This document shows, one piece after another, positions 50,407 through 58,160 of a stretch of DNA of 64,000 nucleotides. A program made the translations under genes and the position numbers. This DNA is from Phycisphaerae bacterium (GTDB lineage: Bacteria; Planctomycetota; Phycisphaerae; UBA1845; CAIVHJ01), in NCBI GenBank assembly GCA_022072405.1, contig JAJVHX010000003.1, positions 106,706-170,705 on the forward strand. The letters are read 5' to 3'. Positions within the stretch are counted from its first letter, which is position 1; each line of letters begins with the position of its first letter. The notes below the pieces were generated by a model. It had not been told where the DNA came from. It saw only the letters and a list, made by a program, of their open reading frames with translations, and did not search any database.

Positions 50407-51354
50407 ATGAAAGCAACCATGCCATCAGCGACCCGGCTTGCAGGCCATTGGCCTGTCCGCCCCAATCCTGCCATTCGTTTCTTAACTTTTAGTTTTCTAT
50501 TTTCTCTATTCTTTTTTTCCGGTTGTGCCCCGGCGGGGTTGAAGGCCAATCCCCCCGGCTGGCCGACTGAATGGCGGGAGCGGCAGCTGTATCACACCCC
50601 GCATGCCTACATTTATGCCAGCAGCGGGGCGGCAGCCTGGGAAGCGGATGAACTGGTTCACCGGGCGGCGAACGAGTTCGAGCGGCGGGGCGGTACCAGA
50701 CCAGCCACTGCTTTCATTATCGTGAATGATGTGAATGATCCACCGGTGATCGAGAACCTCGATCAGCTTTTCAAGTTTTCCAATATGCAGACGGCACCGA
50801 GTTCGGCACCCGCCGCCAGTGAGCAGCGCTCTGAAAAAATTGCCGCCGCCATGGCCGAAATGGGCGTGGAAGTGGAAGTGGACCTGATGATGCGGACCCT
50901 GCCGCTGCGGAAACCCGATCTGGAGGGGTTATTGGGCTTTCCACCGGAAGTCACCCAGACCGGCAACTGGGCGATTTCGCTGCCCACCCGTCGCGTGGTT
51001 GAAGAAGCCAGCCGGCGCATGATGCAGAGCCAGCTGGAGAAACGTGATATCGGCCTGCTCTTGCAGGTGGCGATGGCTCCGATCACCAGTATTCAGGAAT
51101 TTCGTATGGTCAATGTGGCCTGTGTCGGCCGGGAAATCGCGCTCTTTACCGAATGGAGCCATCGACAGGAATCCTGGCCCATCGAGCAACAGGCGGAGAA
51201 AATCGATCAATATACCCAGCGGAAGCTGCAGGAGGTGAATCGCCCCCTGACCACGCTGCTGGAAGATTCGTTCGAAGTGGTGACTACGCCGGTGAAGTGG
51301 GCCGTCGAGCCGTTCCAGAATAATGGCGACAAGGATGAAGCCAAGGGAGAATAG
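50407..51354 (+). CDS. Predicted lipoprotein inside the complex I operon
   Basis: A 315-residue protein, unrecognised. The N-terminus has a long hydrophobic stretch FLTFSFLFSLFFFSGC, a lipobox with the modified Cys at residue 40, so a membrane-anchored lipoprotein is expected. The rest looks helical: YIYASSGAAAWEADELVHRA, EEASRRMMQSQLEKRDIGL, QQAEKIDQYTQRKLQEVN. It lies between nuoD and nuoE and ends five bases before nuoE, so it is cotranscribed with complex I. An earlier GTG at 50392 is possible. Its leader coding region overlaps an A/G-rich versus T/C-rich inverted repeat. No such gene belongs to standard nuo operons. Confidence 0.75.
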   Translation: MKATMPSATRLAGHWPVRPNPAIRFLTFSFLFSLFFFSGCAPAGLKANPPGWPTEWRERQLYHTPHAYIYASSGAAAWEADELVHRAANEFERRGGTRPATAFIIVNDVNDPPVIENLDQLFKFSNMQTAPSSAPAASEQRSEKIAAAMAEMGVEVEVDLMMRTLPLRKPDLEGLLGFPPEVTQTGNWAISLPTRRVVEEASRRMMQSQLEKRDIGLLLQVAMAPITSIQEFRMVNVACVGREIALFTEWSHRQESWPIEQQAEKIDQYTQRKLQEVNRPLTTLLEDSFEVVTTPVKWAVEPFQNNGDKDEAKGE

Positions 51355-51359
51355 GGCTC

Positions 51360-51932
51360 ATGTCTTGGAAGGCCTATGATCGCAATCAACCGGTGATGGA
51401 TCCGCAGGCACCACCGGTGCTGACTGAGGCGGTGCGGGAGAAGATTCGCTCTTTCTTCCCGCGCTATGAGACCAAACGGGCGGTATTGTTACCGGCGTTG
51501 CATATCGTGCAGGAACTGCTGGGTTATGTGAGCTACCAGGCGATGAAGGAAATCGCTGACCTGCTGGAGATTCATGCTTCCGATGTGCTGGATGTGGTCA
51601 GTTTTTATACCCATTTTGCGAACCACCCCAAAGGCCGAAAGACCGTGATGGTCTGTCGCTCGCTCTCCTGCGAACTGATGGGCGGCAAGGCGGTGCTGGA
51701 AGCAGTCAAGAATACGCTGCAGATTCAGGAGCATGGCACGAGCACCGATGGACAGTATTTTCTGGTGACGGAGGAGTGCCTGGCCGAGTGCGACCATGCG
51801 CCTTGTCTGAAAATCAACGAACGTACGTATCACCAGGTGAAGGCAACGGATGTGTCCCGAATTCTGGCGGATGAGAAGAACGCCGAGCTGTCGATCGCGC
51901 GCAGTTCGCTGTTTGATCCGCCGGGTCATTGA
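51360..51932 (+). CDS. nuoE: NADH-quinone oxidoreductase subunit E
   Basis: A 190-residue thioredoxin-like ferredoxin subunit of the NADH module, with the N1a [2Fe-2S] cluster. Ligands are seen as CRSLSC and CLAEC (with CDHAPC following). N-terminal helices (IVQELLGYVSYQAMKEIAD) and SFYTHFANHPKGRKTVMVC are typical. The stop falls just before nuoF. Confidence 0.93.
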   Translation: MSWKAYDRNQPVMDPQAPPVLTEAVREKIRSFFPRYETKRAVLLPALHIVQELLGYVSYQAMKEIADLLEIHASDVLDVVSFYTHFANHPKGRKTVMVCRSLSCELMGGKAVLEAVKNTLQIQEHGTSTDGQYFLVTEECLAECDHAPCLKINERTYHQVKATDVSRILADEKNAELSIARSSLFDPPGH

Positions 51933-51940
51933 GAATATTG

Positions 51941-53251
51941 ATGAGCAGTGATTTTGAACCCATTTTGATGCGCAATGTCGGTGTGGCCAAGGCCGCCGAT
52001 CTGCAGGTCTATGAAGCGCGCGGCGGTTATCAGGGCATCCGCAAGGCCTTGCAGATGTCACCGGAAGAACTGATCGACGAGGTCAAGAAGGCCAATCTGC
52101 GCGGCCGGGGCGGTGCCGGTTTTCCTGCCGGCATGAAATGGAGTTTCCTGCCCAAGGAGCGCAAGGTCACTTACCTCTGTGTCAATGCGGATGAGTCCGA
52201 GCCGCCCACTTTCAATAACCGCGTGCTGATGGAGTCCGACCCGCACCAGTTGCTCGAAGGGATCATGATCGCCGGCTATGCCACGCGGGCGACGGTGGCT
52301 TATATTTACATGCGCGGCGAATTCACCGAGCCATTTCACATCCTGCAACGGGCGCTCAATCAGGCTTATGCGGCGGGCTATTTCGGCAAGAAAATTCTGG
52401 GCAGTGATTTTTCGATGGAGTGTTACATCCATCGCGGAGCGGGGGCCTATGTTTGCGGTGAGGAAACCGGGTTGATCGAAAGCCTGGAGGGCAAGCGCGG
52501 CTGGCCACGCATCAAGCCGCCCTTCCCCGCGGTGGCGGGTCTCTTTGCCAAGCCGACCGTGGTCAACAATGTGGAGACACTCTGCTGCCTGCCGCATATC
52601 GTCCTGCGCGGTGCCGCCTGGTTTACCGCCATCGGGCCCCAGGGTAGCTTCGGACCGAAGTTGTTCTGTGTCAGCGGGCCAGTTAATCGGCCGGGTTGCT
52701 TTGAAGAAAGCATGAATATTACCGTTAAGGATCTGATCTATGGCAGCAAATTCGCTCAGGGTATGATCGGCAACAAAGCGGTGAAAGGTGTTTTCCCCGG
52801 TGGATTATCGATGGGTGTGCTCACCGGCGACGAGCTGGAGATGCGGATGGATTTCGACAGCCCGCGTAAGTTTGGCTTGCTCGGGTTGGGGACCGCCGCC
52901 CTGGTGGTGTTCAATGAAGATACGGATATCCGCGACGTGCTGCTGAATGTGACCCGTTTTTATGCGATGGAATCCTGCGGCCAGTGCACCCAGTGCCGCG
53001 AAGGTACGGGCTGGATGTACAAGATCGCCCAACGGATTTCGCTCGGTGCGGGCCGGCGCGAAGACCTGGACATTCTGGTGGAAACGACCCGCAATATGGG
53101 CATGATGCCGGGCCTGAGCATCTGCGGCCTGCCCGATGGCGCGGCCTTTCCCATCCGCACGCTGGTGGAGAAATTCCGCGCGGAGTTCGAGCAGCATATT
53201 GTCCGGCAGGAACCGGGCAAGGTGGAGCGCGTTTTGAGAGTGTTGAACTGA
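51941..53251 (+). CDS. nuoF: NADH-quinone oxidoreductase subunit F
   Basis: A 436-residue subunit that binds NADH, FMN and the N3 [4Fe-4S] cluster. Motifs: GRGGAGFPAGMKWSFLP and VNADESEPPTFNNR (FMN/NAD), YVCGEETGLIESLEG, and ESCGQCTQCREGT plus a later Cys (SICGLPDGAAFP) for the cluster. The ATG at 51941 is preferred over a TTG inside nuoE. The gene after it is nuoG, with a 91-base gap that holds a REP-like repeat. Confidence 0.94.
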   Translation: MSSDFEPILMRNVGVAKAADLQVYEARGGYQGIRKALQMSPEELIDEVKKANLRGRGGAGFPAGMKWSFLPKERKVTYLCVNADESEPPTFNNRVLMESDPHQLLEGIMIAGYATRATVAYIYMRGEFTEPFHILQRALNQAYAAGYFGKKILGSDFSMECYIHRGAGAYVCGEETGLIESLEGKRGWPRIKPPFPAVAGLFAKPTVVNNVETLCCLPHIVLRGAAWFTAIGPQGSFGPKLFCVSGPVNRPGCFEESMNITVKDLIYGSKFAQGMIGNKAVKGVFPGGLSMGVLTGDELEMRMDFDSPRKFGLLGLGTAALVVFNEDTDIRDVLLNVTRFYAMESCGQCTQCREGTGWMYKIAQRISLGAGRREDLDILVETTRNMGMMPGLSICGLPDGAAFPIRTLVEKFRAEFEQHIVRQEPGKVERVLRVLN

Positions 53252-53273
53252 TCCATACGTCAGACGGGATAAT

Positions 53274-53309
53274 GCTTCGCGCGGGCTGAAGCCCGAGGCT
53301 CGGAATGAG
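53274..53309 (+). repeat. REP-like palindromic repeat, copy G
   Basis: GCGCGGGCTGAAGCCCGAGG with flanking TTC and TCGGAATG, in the gap between nuoF and nuoG. Confidence 0.65.
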
Positions 53310-53342
53310 TGCAGATTATTGATCAGCAATGGAAGTTGACGA

Positions 53343-54962
53343 ATGGCTCGAATGGTCATAGATGGACAAACGATCACCTGCCGAGACGGCGTGATGGTAT
53401 TACAGGCGGCACTGGAAGCCGGCATGGATATTCCGCACTATTGCTATCACCCGTCGCTGAGCGTGGTGGCGTCGTGCCGTCTCTGCCTGATGGAAATGAA
53501 AGTGCCCGATCCCAAGAGCGGTGAGCTGGTCTGGATGCCCAAGCTGGTGCCCAGCTGCCAGACCCCGGTTAAAGAGGGGATGGAGGTGCGTTTCAACAGT
53601 CCGGCGGTGCAGCAGAATCAGCAGCAATGCATGGAATATTTCCTGCTGAATCATCCGCTGGACTGTCCGGTTTGCGATCAGGCGGGGGAGTGTTATCTGC
53701 AGGATTACAGCTATCGTTTCGGCCAGCCGACCAGTCGCATGGTCGAAGAGAAGCTGAAAAATCCCAAGAAGGATGTCGGTCCGCGGACACTGCTTTATCA
53801 GGATCGCTGCGTGATGTGCAGTCGTTGCGTCCGCTTCACCGATGAAATCGCCGGCACTCACGAACTGACGGTGGTTAATCGTGGCAACCGTGCGGAGATC
53901 GATGTTTTTCCCGGCCTGCCGCTGAACAATCCGCTGCAGGGCAACGTGGTGGACCTTTGCCCAGTGGGTAGCTTGCTGGATAAGGATTTTCTCTTCAAGC
54001 AGCGGGTCTGGCTGCTGCGGGAGACTAAATCGATCTGCCCGGGATGCAGCACCGGTTGCGCCATTCGTATTGATCACAATGAGGGCGTGATCTATCGGTT
54101 GAAGCCGCGTTTCAGTCCGAAGGTCAATGATTACTGGATGTGTGATGAGGGTCGCTTCGGCTGGAAGTATCTGCAGGATGGTGATCGGCTGACCCGGCCA
54201 GTGGTTCGGCGCGGGGGCGAAGTTTTCTATCCCCGCTGGGAAGATATTCCCGAAATAATCAATTATCGTCTGCGTAAGCTGGCAGAGCAGCAGACACCGA
54301 CAGCGGTGGTTTTGTCACCGATGCTGGCCTGCGAGGAGGCCTGGCTGATCGCCAGTTACGTACGCGCGCTGCTGCCGCAGGCGGTGCTGGTGGCCAGCTG
54401 GCTGCCGGTGCAGGGCGCGGAGCAGAATTTCCCGGTCGGATCACCGGCTGAAAAAGCCCGGTTCACGATTCGTCCGGAAAAGTGTCCGAATCGGCGCGGG
54501 GTGGAACTACTCATCAACAAGCTGGGCGGCGCGTCATCCACTCTCGAAGATTTGATCAAACAGGTTAAAGAGAAGAAGATCAAAGCCGCGTGGATTACCG
54601 GCGGCTATTCACAGCGCGACTGGGTGAGTAAGGAGCTGGCGGCAGCGGCCAAGGAACTGGAGCTGCTGGTCATGCAGGATCTCTATGCCAACGCGCTTAC
54701 CGACAACTCCCACGTGTTATTGCCGAGCTGCTGCTGGGCGGAGCGTGAAGGCAGTTTTGTCAATCAGGCGGGTTTGATCCAGCCCTTCGAGCGGGCAGTC
54801 GATGGTCCGGAAGGCACCCGCCGGGATGGACAATATCTCTATGAAATTGCCGGATATTCCGGATTGTATCGTGCGGAAAAAGTTCGTGAACGGATGGCGG
54901 AGCAACTGGCGGAATTTCGTGATATTTATGTCGCGCCCGATCCGCCGGAACATCAGCATTGA
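53343..54962 (+). CDS. nuoG: NADH-quinone oxidoreductase subunit G
   Basis: A 539-residue peripheral-arm subunit carrying several Fe-S clusters. The N-terminal [2Fe-2S] region has PHYCYHPSLSVVASCRLC; the HxxxCxxC and CxxC pattern (HPLDCPVCDQAGEC) and DRCVMCSRCVRF carry [4Fe-4S] clusters; SICPGCSTGCAI begins the molybdopterin-like fold. It is shorter than E. coli NuoG (over 900 residues), so much of the C-terminal oxidoreductase fold is reduced. A 52-base gap with a GTGGAAAGT-type repeat leads to nuoH. Confidence 0.92.
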   Translation: MARMVIDGQTITCRDGVMVLQAALEAGMDIPHYCYHPSLSVVASCRLCLMEMKVPDPKSGELVWMPKLVPSCQTPVKEGMEVRFNSPAVQQNQQQCMEYFLLNHPLDCPVCDQAGECYLQDYSYRFGQPTSRMVEEKLKNPKKDVGPRTLLYQDRCVMCSRCVRFTDEIAGTHELTVVNRGNRAEIDVFPGLPLNNPLQGNVVDLCPVGSLLDKDFLFKQRVWLLRETKSICPGCSTGCAIRIDHNEGVIYRLKPRFSPKVNDYWMCDEGRFGWKYLQDGDRLTRPVVRRGGEVFYPRWEDIPEIINYRLRKLAEQQTPTAVVLSPMLACEEAWLIASYVRALLPQAVLVASWLPVQGAEQNFPVGSPAEKARFTIRPEKCPNRRGVELLINKLGGASSTLEDLIKQVKEKKIKAAWITGGYSQRDWVSKELAAAAKELELLVMQDLYANALTDNSHVLLPSCCWAEREGSFVNQAGLIQPFERAVDGPEGTRRDGQYLYEIAGYSGLYRAEKVRERMAEQLAEFRDIYVAPDPPEHQH

Positions 54963-55014
54963 ATGACTAGCCCCCAGGGCGCTAAGTGGAAAGTAAAAAG
55001 TCAGGAAGATCAGC

Positions 55015-56229
55015 GTGGTCGATTGGCTGGTAATACAATTTCATACGCAGCTGGGCTTCAGCATCGTGCTGCTGCTGGTGGTGATTCCGGCGGTGCTGAC
55101 CGGGGTGGGTTACAGCACCTACTTCGAGCGGAAGGTATCCGCCTGGCTGCAGGATCGTCATGGTCCGAATCGGGCCGGTCCGCTAGGGTTGCTGCAGCCG
55201 GTGGCGGATGGCGTGAAGTTTCTGCTCAAAGAGGATTTCATGCCCGCCGGTGCGGATCGTCCGCTCTATATATTGGCGCCGATGCTCTCCATGGGTATCG
55301 CCATGCTGGGGCTGGCCGTGATTCCCTGGGGCGGCAGTTATCAGCCGGCGGGTTTGGCCGAACCTTTGCAGGTGCAGGTCGCCGGTCTGGATATCGGGTT
55401 GCTCTATCTGCTGGCGGTGGGGGCGCTGGGGGTTTATGGCGTGGTGCTGGCGGGCTGGAGCAGCAATAACAAGTATGCATTTTACGGCGGATTGCGGGCG
55501 GCGGCCCAGATGGTCAGCTATGAAATTCCGTTGGGGTTGTCGATCCTGGTGATTGTACTGGCCAGCGGTCAGTTGCGGCTGGAGAATATTGTCGAGCAGC
55601 AGACGGCTTTGTGGTGGGGTTTTCTGCCGCAGTGGAATATATTTCTGCATCCGGTTTCCTTTATCATCATGTTCACCTGCGTGCTGGCGGAAACCAACCG
55701 GGCGCCGTTCGACCTGGCGGAGTGTGAGCAGGAACTGGTGGGCGGTTTCCATACCGAGTACAACGCCATGAAATGGGCGATGTTTTTCCTGGGTGAATAC
55801 ACCCACATGATCGTGGGCAGTGCCTTTATGGTCTGTCTTTTCTTCGGCGGCTGGCATGTACCGGGACTGGCTGCTGAGCAAACGACGTTGTGGGGCGTGC
55901 TGCTGCAATTGGCGGTCATGGGGGCCAAGATATCCATCTTTATCTTTGTGTTCATGTGGATTCGCTGGACGCTGCCGCGATTTCGCTTCGATCAATTAAT
56001 GCGATTGTGCTGGAAAGGTCTGCTACCGGTCAGCCTGGCTTTGGCTCTGGTCGTTGTCGTCGAGTTATTTTTCAACGTGCCCCGGAGTTACTGGTCACTG
56101 ATCGGCGAGGTGGGAGTGGTGGCGGTGGCGCTGGTGGCAGTCAGCCTGTTCCGCATCCCGGTAACCGGCCGGCAGTGGTATCTGCCCGATCTGGATAACA
56201 GAACCCCGTTGCGAGGTGGATCGGTATGA
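55015..56229 (+). CDS. nuoH: NADH-quinone oxidoreductase subunit H
   Basis: A 404-residue membrane subunit that joins the two arms of complex I near the quinone channel. Seen: AWLQDRHGPNRAGPLGLLQP, VADGVKFLLKEDFMP, AAAQMVSYEIPLGLSI and LAETNRAPFDLAECEQELV, FHTEYNAMKWAMFF. The GTG start follows AGGAAG. nuoI overlaps its last four bases. Confidence 0.95.
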   Translation: MVDWLVIQFHTQLGFSIVLLLVVIPAVLTGVGYSTYFERKVSAWLQDRHGPNRAGPLGLLQPVADGVKFLLKEDFMPAGADRPLYILAPMLSMGIAMLGLAVIPWGGSYQPAGLAEPLQVQVAGLDIGLLYLLAVGALGVYGVVLAGWSSNNKYAFYGGLRAAAQMVSYEIPLGLSILVIVLASGQLRLENIVEQQTALWWGFLPQWNIFLHPVSFIIMFTCVLAETNRAPFDLAECEQELVGGFHTEYNAMKWAMFFLGEYTHMIVGSAFMVCLFFGGWHVPGLAAEQTTLWGVLLQLAVMGAKISIFIFVFMWIRWTLPRFRFDQLMRLCWKGLLPVSLALALVVVVELFFNVPRSYWSLIGEVGVVAVALVAVSLFRIPVTGRQWYLPDLDNRTPLRGGSV

Positions 56230-56774
56230 TCAAGCCGGAAGATATTATTCGTATCGGTCCGCCGCAGCTGGATGGCGTGGGGCGAATGTATTTCGGCGAA
56301 ATCGCCCGCGGCCTGGGCATCACGCTGGGTCATCTGTTCAAAAAGAAAAAGACGGTGCAATATCCTGAAGAAGAGCGGCCCTTGCGGGTGCAGAATTATC
56401 GCGGGGTCCATCGACTGAATCGCGATCCGGATGAGCGGGTGGCGTGTGTCTCCTGTTTCATGTGCAGCACCGCCTGTCCGGCCCATTGCATCCATATTGA
56501 AGCCGGGGAGTCGCCCTGGCCGGACCGCGAAAAATATCCGGTCAAATTCGAGATCGATGAGCTGCGCTGCATTTATTGCGGCATGTGCGAAGAAGCCTGC
56601 CCGGTCGATGCCATCGAACTGACTACGGAATTTGATATCGTCGGTCTGACCCGCGAGGAGATGGTGTTTGATAAGGAAAAACTGCTGGAGGTTTACGACC
56701 AGACCAAGCAGGTCAAGCCGCGCAAGAACCCGAAAATCACCGGCTACAGTTATACCGGTAAACCGCAGCAGTAG
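56226..56774 (+). CDS. nuoI: NADH-quinone oxidoreductase subunit I
   Basis: A 182-residue ferredoxin-like subunit with the two [4Fe-4S] clusters N6a and N6b: CVSCFMCSTACPAHC and CIYCGMCEEACPVD. N-terminal GRMYFGEIARGLGITLGHLF is the usual amphipathic entry. It overlaps nuoH by four bases (ATGA). A gap of about 120 bases with a REP-like repeat follows before nuoJ. Confidence 0.95.
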   Translation: MIKPEDIIRIGPPQLDGVGRMYFGEIARGLGITLGHLFKKKKTVQYPEEERPLRVQNYRGVHRLNRDPDERVACVSCFMCSTACPAHCIHIEAGESPWPDREKYPVKFEIDELRCIYCGMCEEACPVDAIELTTEFDIVGLTREEMVFDKEKLLEVYDQTKQVKPRKNPKITGYSYTGKPQQ

Positions 56775-56799
56775 GATGGTCGTCAGGCGCGGACGAAGT

Positions 56800-56832
56800 T
56801 CGCGCGGGCTCAAGCCCGCGGCGCATTGAGAG
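56800..56832 (+). repeat. REP-like palindromic repeat, copy H
   Basis: TCGCGCGGGCTCAAGCCCGC then GGCGCATTGAGAG, between nuoI and nuoJ. Confidence 0.65.
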
Positions 56833-56893
56833 AAAAATCAGTAAAACGCCTTTGCGGGCGGCTGACCGCTGACTGCACTTGAGGTGGTTCAAG

Positions 56894-57640
56894 TTGAACT
56901 GGAGTACAACGACAATTGCGATTTATGGCCTGACGGCGTTGGGAGCCGTGGCGGTCTATCTGTTGCTGCCGCGGGCCGGACGTTCTGCACGGGTGGCAGG
57001 AACGCTGCTGGGTCTGGCGGCACTCGCTGGGCTGGTGGTGCTGAGTCTCCGTTCTTTCGCCATTCCGGGCAGCGAGGATTTCTATTTTTATCTGCTGGCG
57101 GTGCTGGCACTCACTTCCGCAGCGGGAGTGATCACCCAGCGTAAGGCGGTCTACAGCGCGCTCTACTTTGTGCTGACGGTGGTGGCGGTCGCCGGTCTGG
57201 TCGTGCTGCTGGAAGCGGAATTTCTGGCGGCGGCGCTGATTATTATTTACGGTGGGGCGATCCTGGTAACTTATTTATTCGTTATCATGCTGGCCCAGCA
57301 GGAAGGTCAGCCGCTCTATGATCGGCGGGTACGGGGCGGATGGTGGGCGTGTGTGGCTGGTTTTCTGCTCACTGCCACCGTCGCTTCGGCGTTGAGTGAT
57401 TTTCTGTTGCTGGCCCCCGTGGTGGCTCCTCCGATGACGGTGGAGGTCGCCAATACCGATCGGCTGGGCCTGGTGGTGATGACCCGCTATATGGTGGTGT
57501 TGCAGGCTGCTGGGATATTGTTACTGCTCGCCCTGGTGGGAGCGGTGGCGATTGTACGCAAGCGTTACCCGCATCTGGAGACGGTTGAGCGGCCCCTGCC
57601 GGCCATCGGCCAGGCCGGACGCGAAGCAGCACCATTTTGA
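56894..57640 (+). CDS. nuoJ: NADH-quinone oxidoreductase subunit J
   Basis: A 248-residue membrane subunit with five hydrophobic segments; KAVYSALYFVLTVVAVAGLV, LLEAEFLAAALIIIYGGAIL and VTYLFVIMLAQQ are the family core. The TTG at 56894 has GAGGTGG six bases before it and is preferred to a TTG at 56879. The N-terminal 30 residues before LGLAAL-type segments are longer than in E. coli. It is part of the membrane arm of complex I. Confidence 0.9.
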   Translation: MNWSTTTIAIYGLTALGAVAVYLLLPRAGRSARVAGTLLGLAALAGLVVLSLRSFAIPGSEDFYFYLLAVLALTSAAGVITQRKAVYSALYFVLTVVAVAGLVVLLEAEFLAAALIIIYGGAILVTYLFVIMLAQQEGQPLYDRRVRGGWWACVAGFLLTATVASALSDFLLLAPVVAPPMTVEVANTDRLGLVVMTRYMVVLQAAGILLLLALVGAVAIVRKRYPHLETVERPLPAIGQAGREAAPF

Positions 57641-57768
57641 TAATAGGATTTATGGGTTCATGGATTATGGGAGAGGATTTGAGGGTACGATAACGGAATG
57701 TTGGATTCAGCGGGGCAAGCCTGCACTTGAATCCTCGAATCCTTCAATCCTTGCCCCCTGGATTAATA
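57641..57768. other. Repeat-like gap between nuoJ and nuoK
   Basis: A 128-base gap holding GGATTCAGCGGGGCAAG and ATCCTTGCCCCCTGGAT as inverted arms around direct copies of GAATCC(T/C). No gene is seen. It resembles a short inserted element. Confidence 0.45.
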
Positions 57769-58071
57769 ATGGCGGAACTGAGTAATTATATTCTGGTTGG
57801 GGCGCTGCTCTTTGGCTTGGGTGTGATCGGCTTTCTGACCCGTCGCAACCTGATCGTGGTATTTCTCTGCACCGAACTGATGTTTCAAGGCGTGGTGGTC
57901 AATCTGGTGGCTTTTGCCCGCTACTGGGGCAATCTACAGGGCCAAGCATTTGCCCTTTTTCTGCTGGTCATCGCTGCGGTGGAGGCGGGATTGGCGCTCG
58001 CCCTGGTGGTGGTGCTCTATCGTCGCCGAGGCACGCTCGACAGCGAAGCATGGAATAGTATGAGGGGATAG
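57769..58071 (+). CDS. nuoK: NADH-quinone oxidoreductase subunit K
   Basis: A 100-residue, three-helix antiporter-like subunit of the membrane arm. LIVVFLCTELMFQGVVVNLV has the conserved Glu of helix 2, and AAVEAGLALALVVVLYRRRG the second conserved Glu. The ATG at 57769 gives the usual family length; an upstream in-frame ATG would read from the repeat-like gap. An 89-base gap with GGCAACAGGGC-type repeats follows before nuoL. Confidence 0.93.
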   Translation: MAELSNYILVGALLFGLGVIGFLTRRNLIVVFLCTELMFQGVVVNLVAFARYWGNLQGQAFALFLLVIAAVEAGLALALVVVLYRRRGTLDSEAWNSMRG

Positions 58072-58160
58072 GGAACAGATAACAGGCAACAGGGCATAGG
58101 CAACAGCATGCAAACAGAAAAGCTAATAAGAATTTTACTAAAACTATCTATAGATAAGTC

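Noticed and set aside
48615..50549. A 644-codon open frame on the minus strand opposite nuoC and nuoD
   Set aside because: It is antisense to two certain complex I genes, has no recognised domain, and its composition is what a mirrored G/C-rich codon pattern gives.
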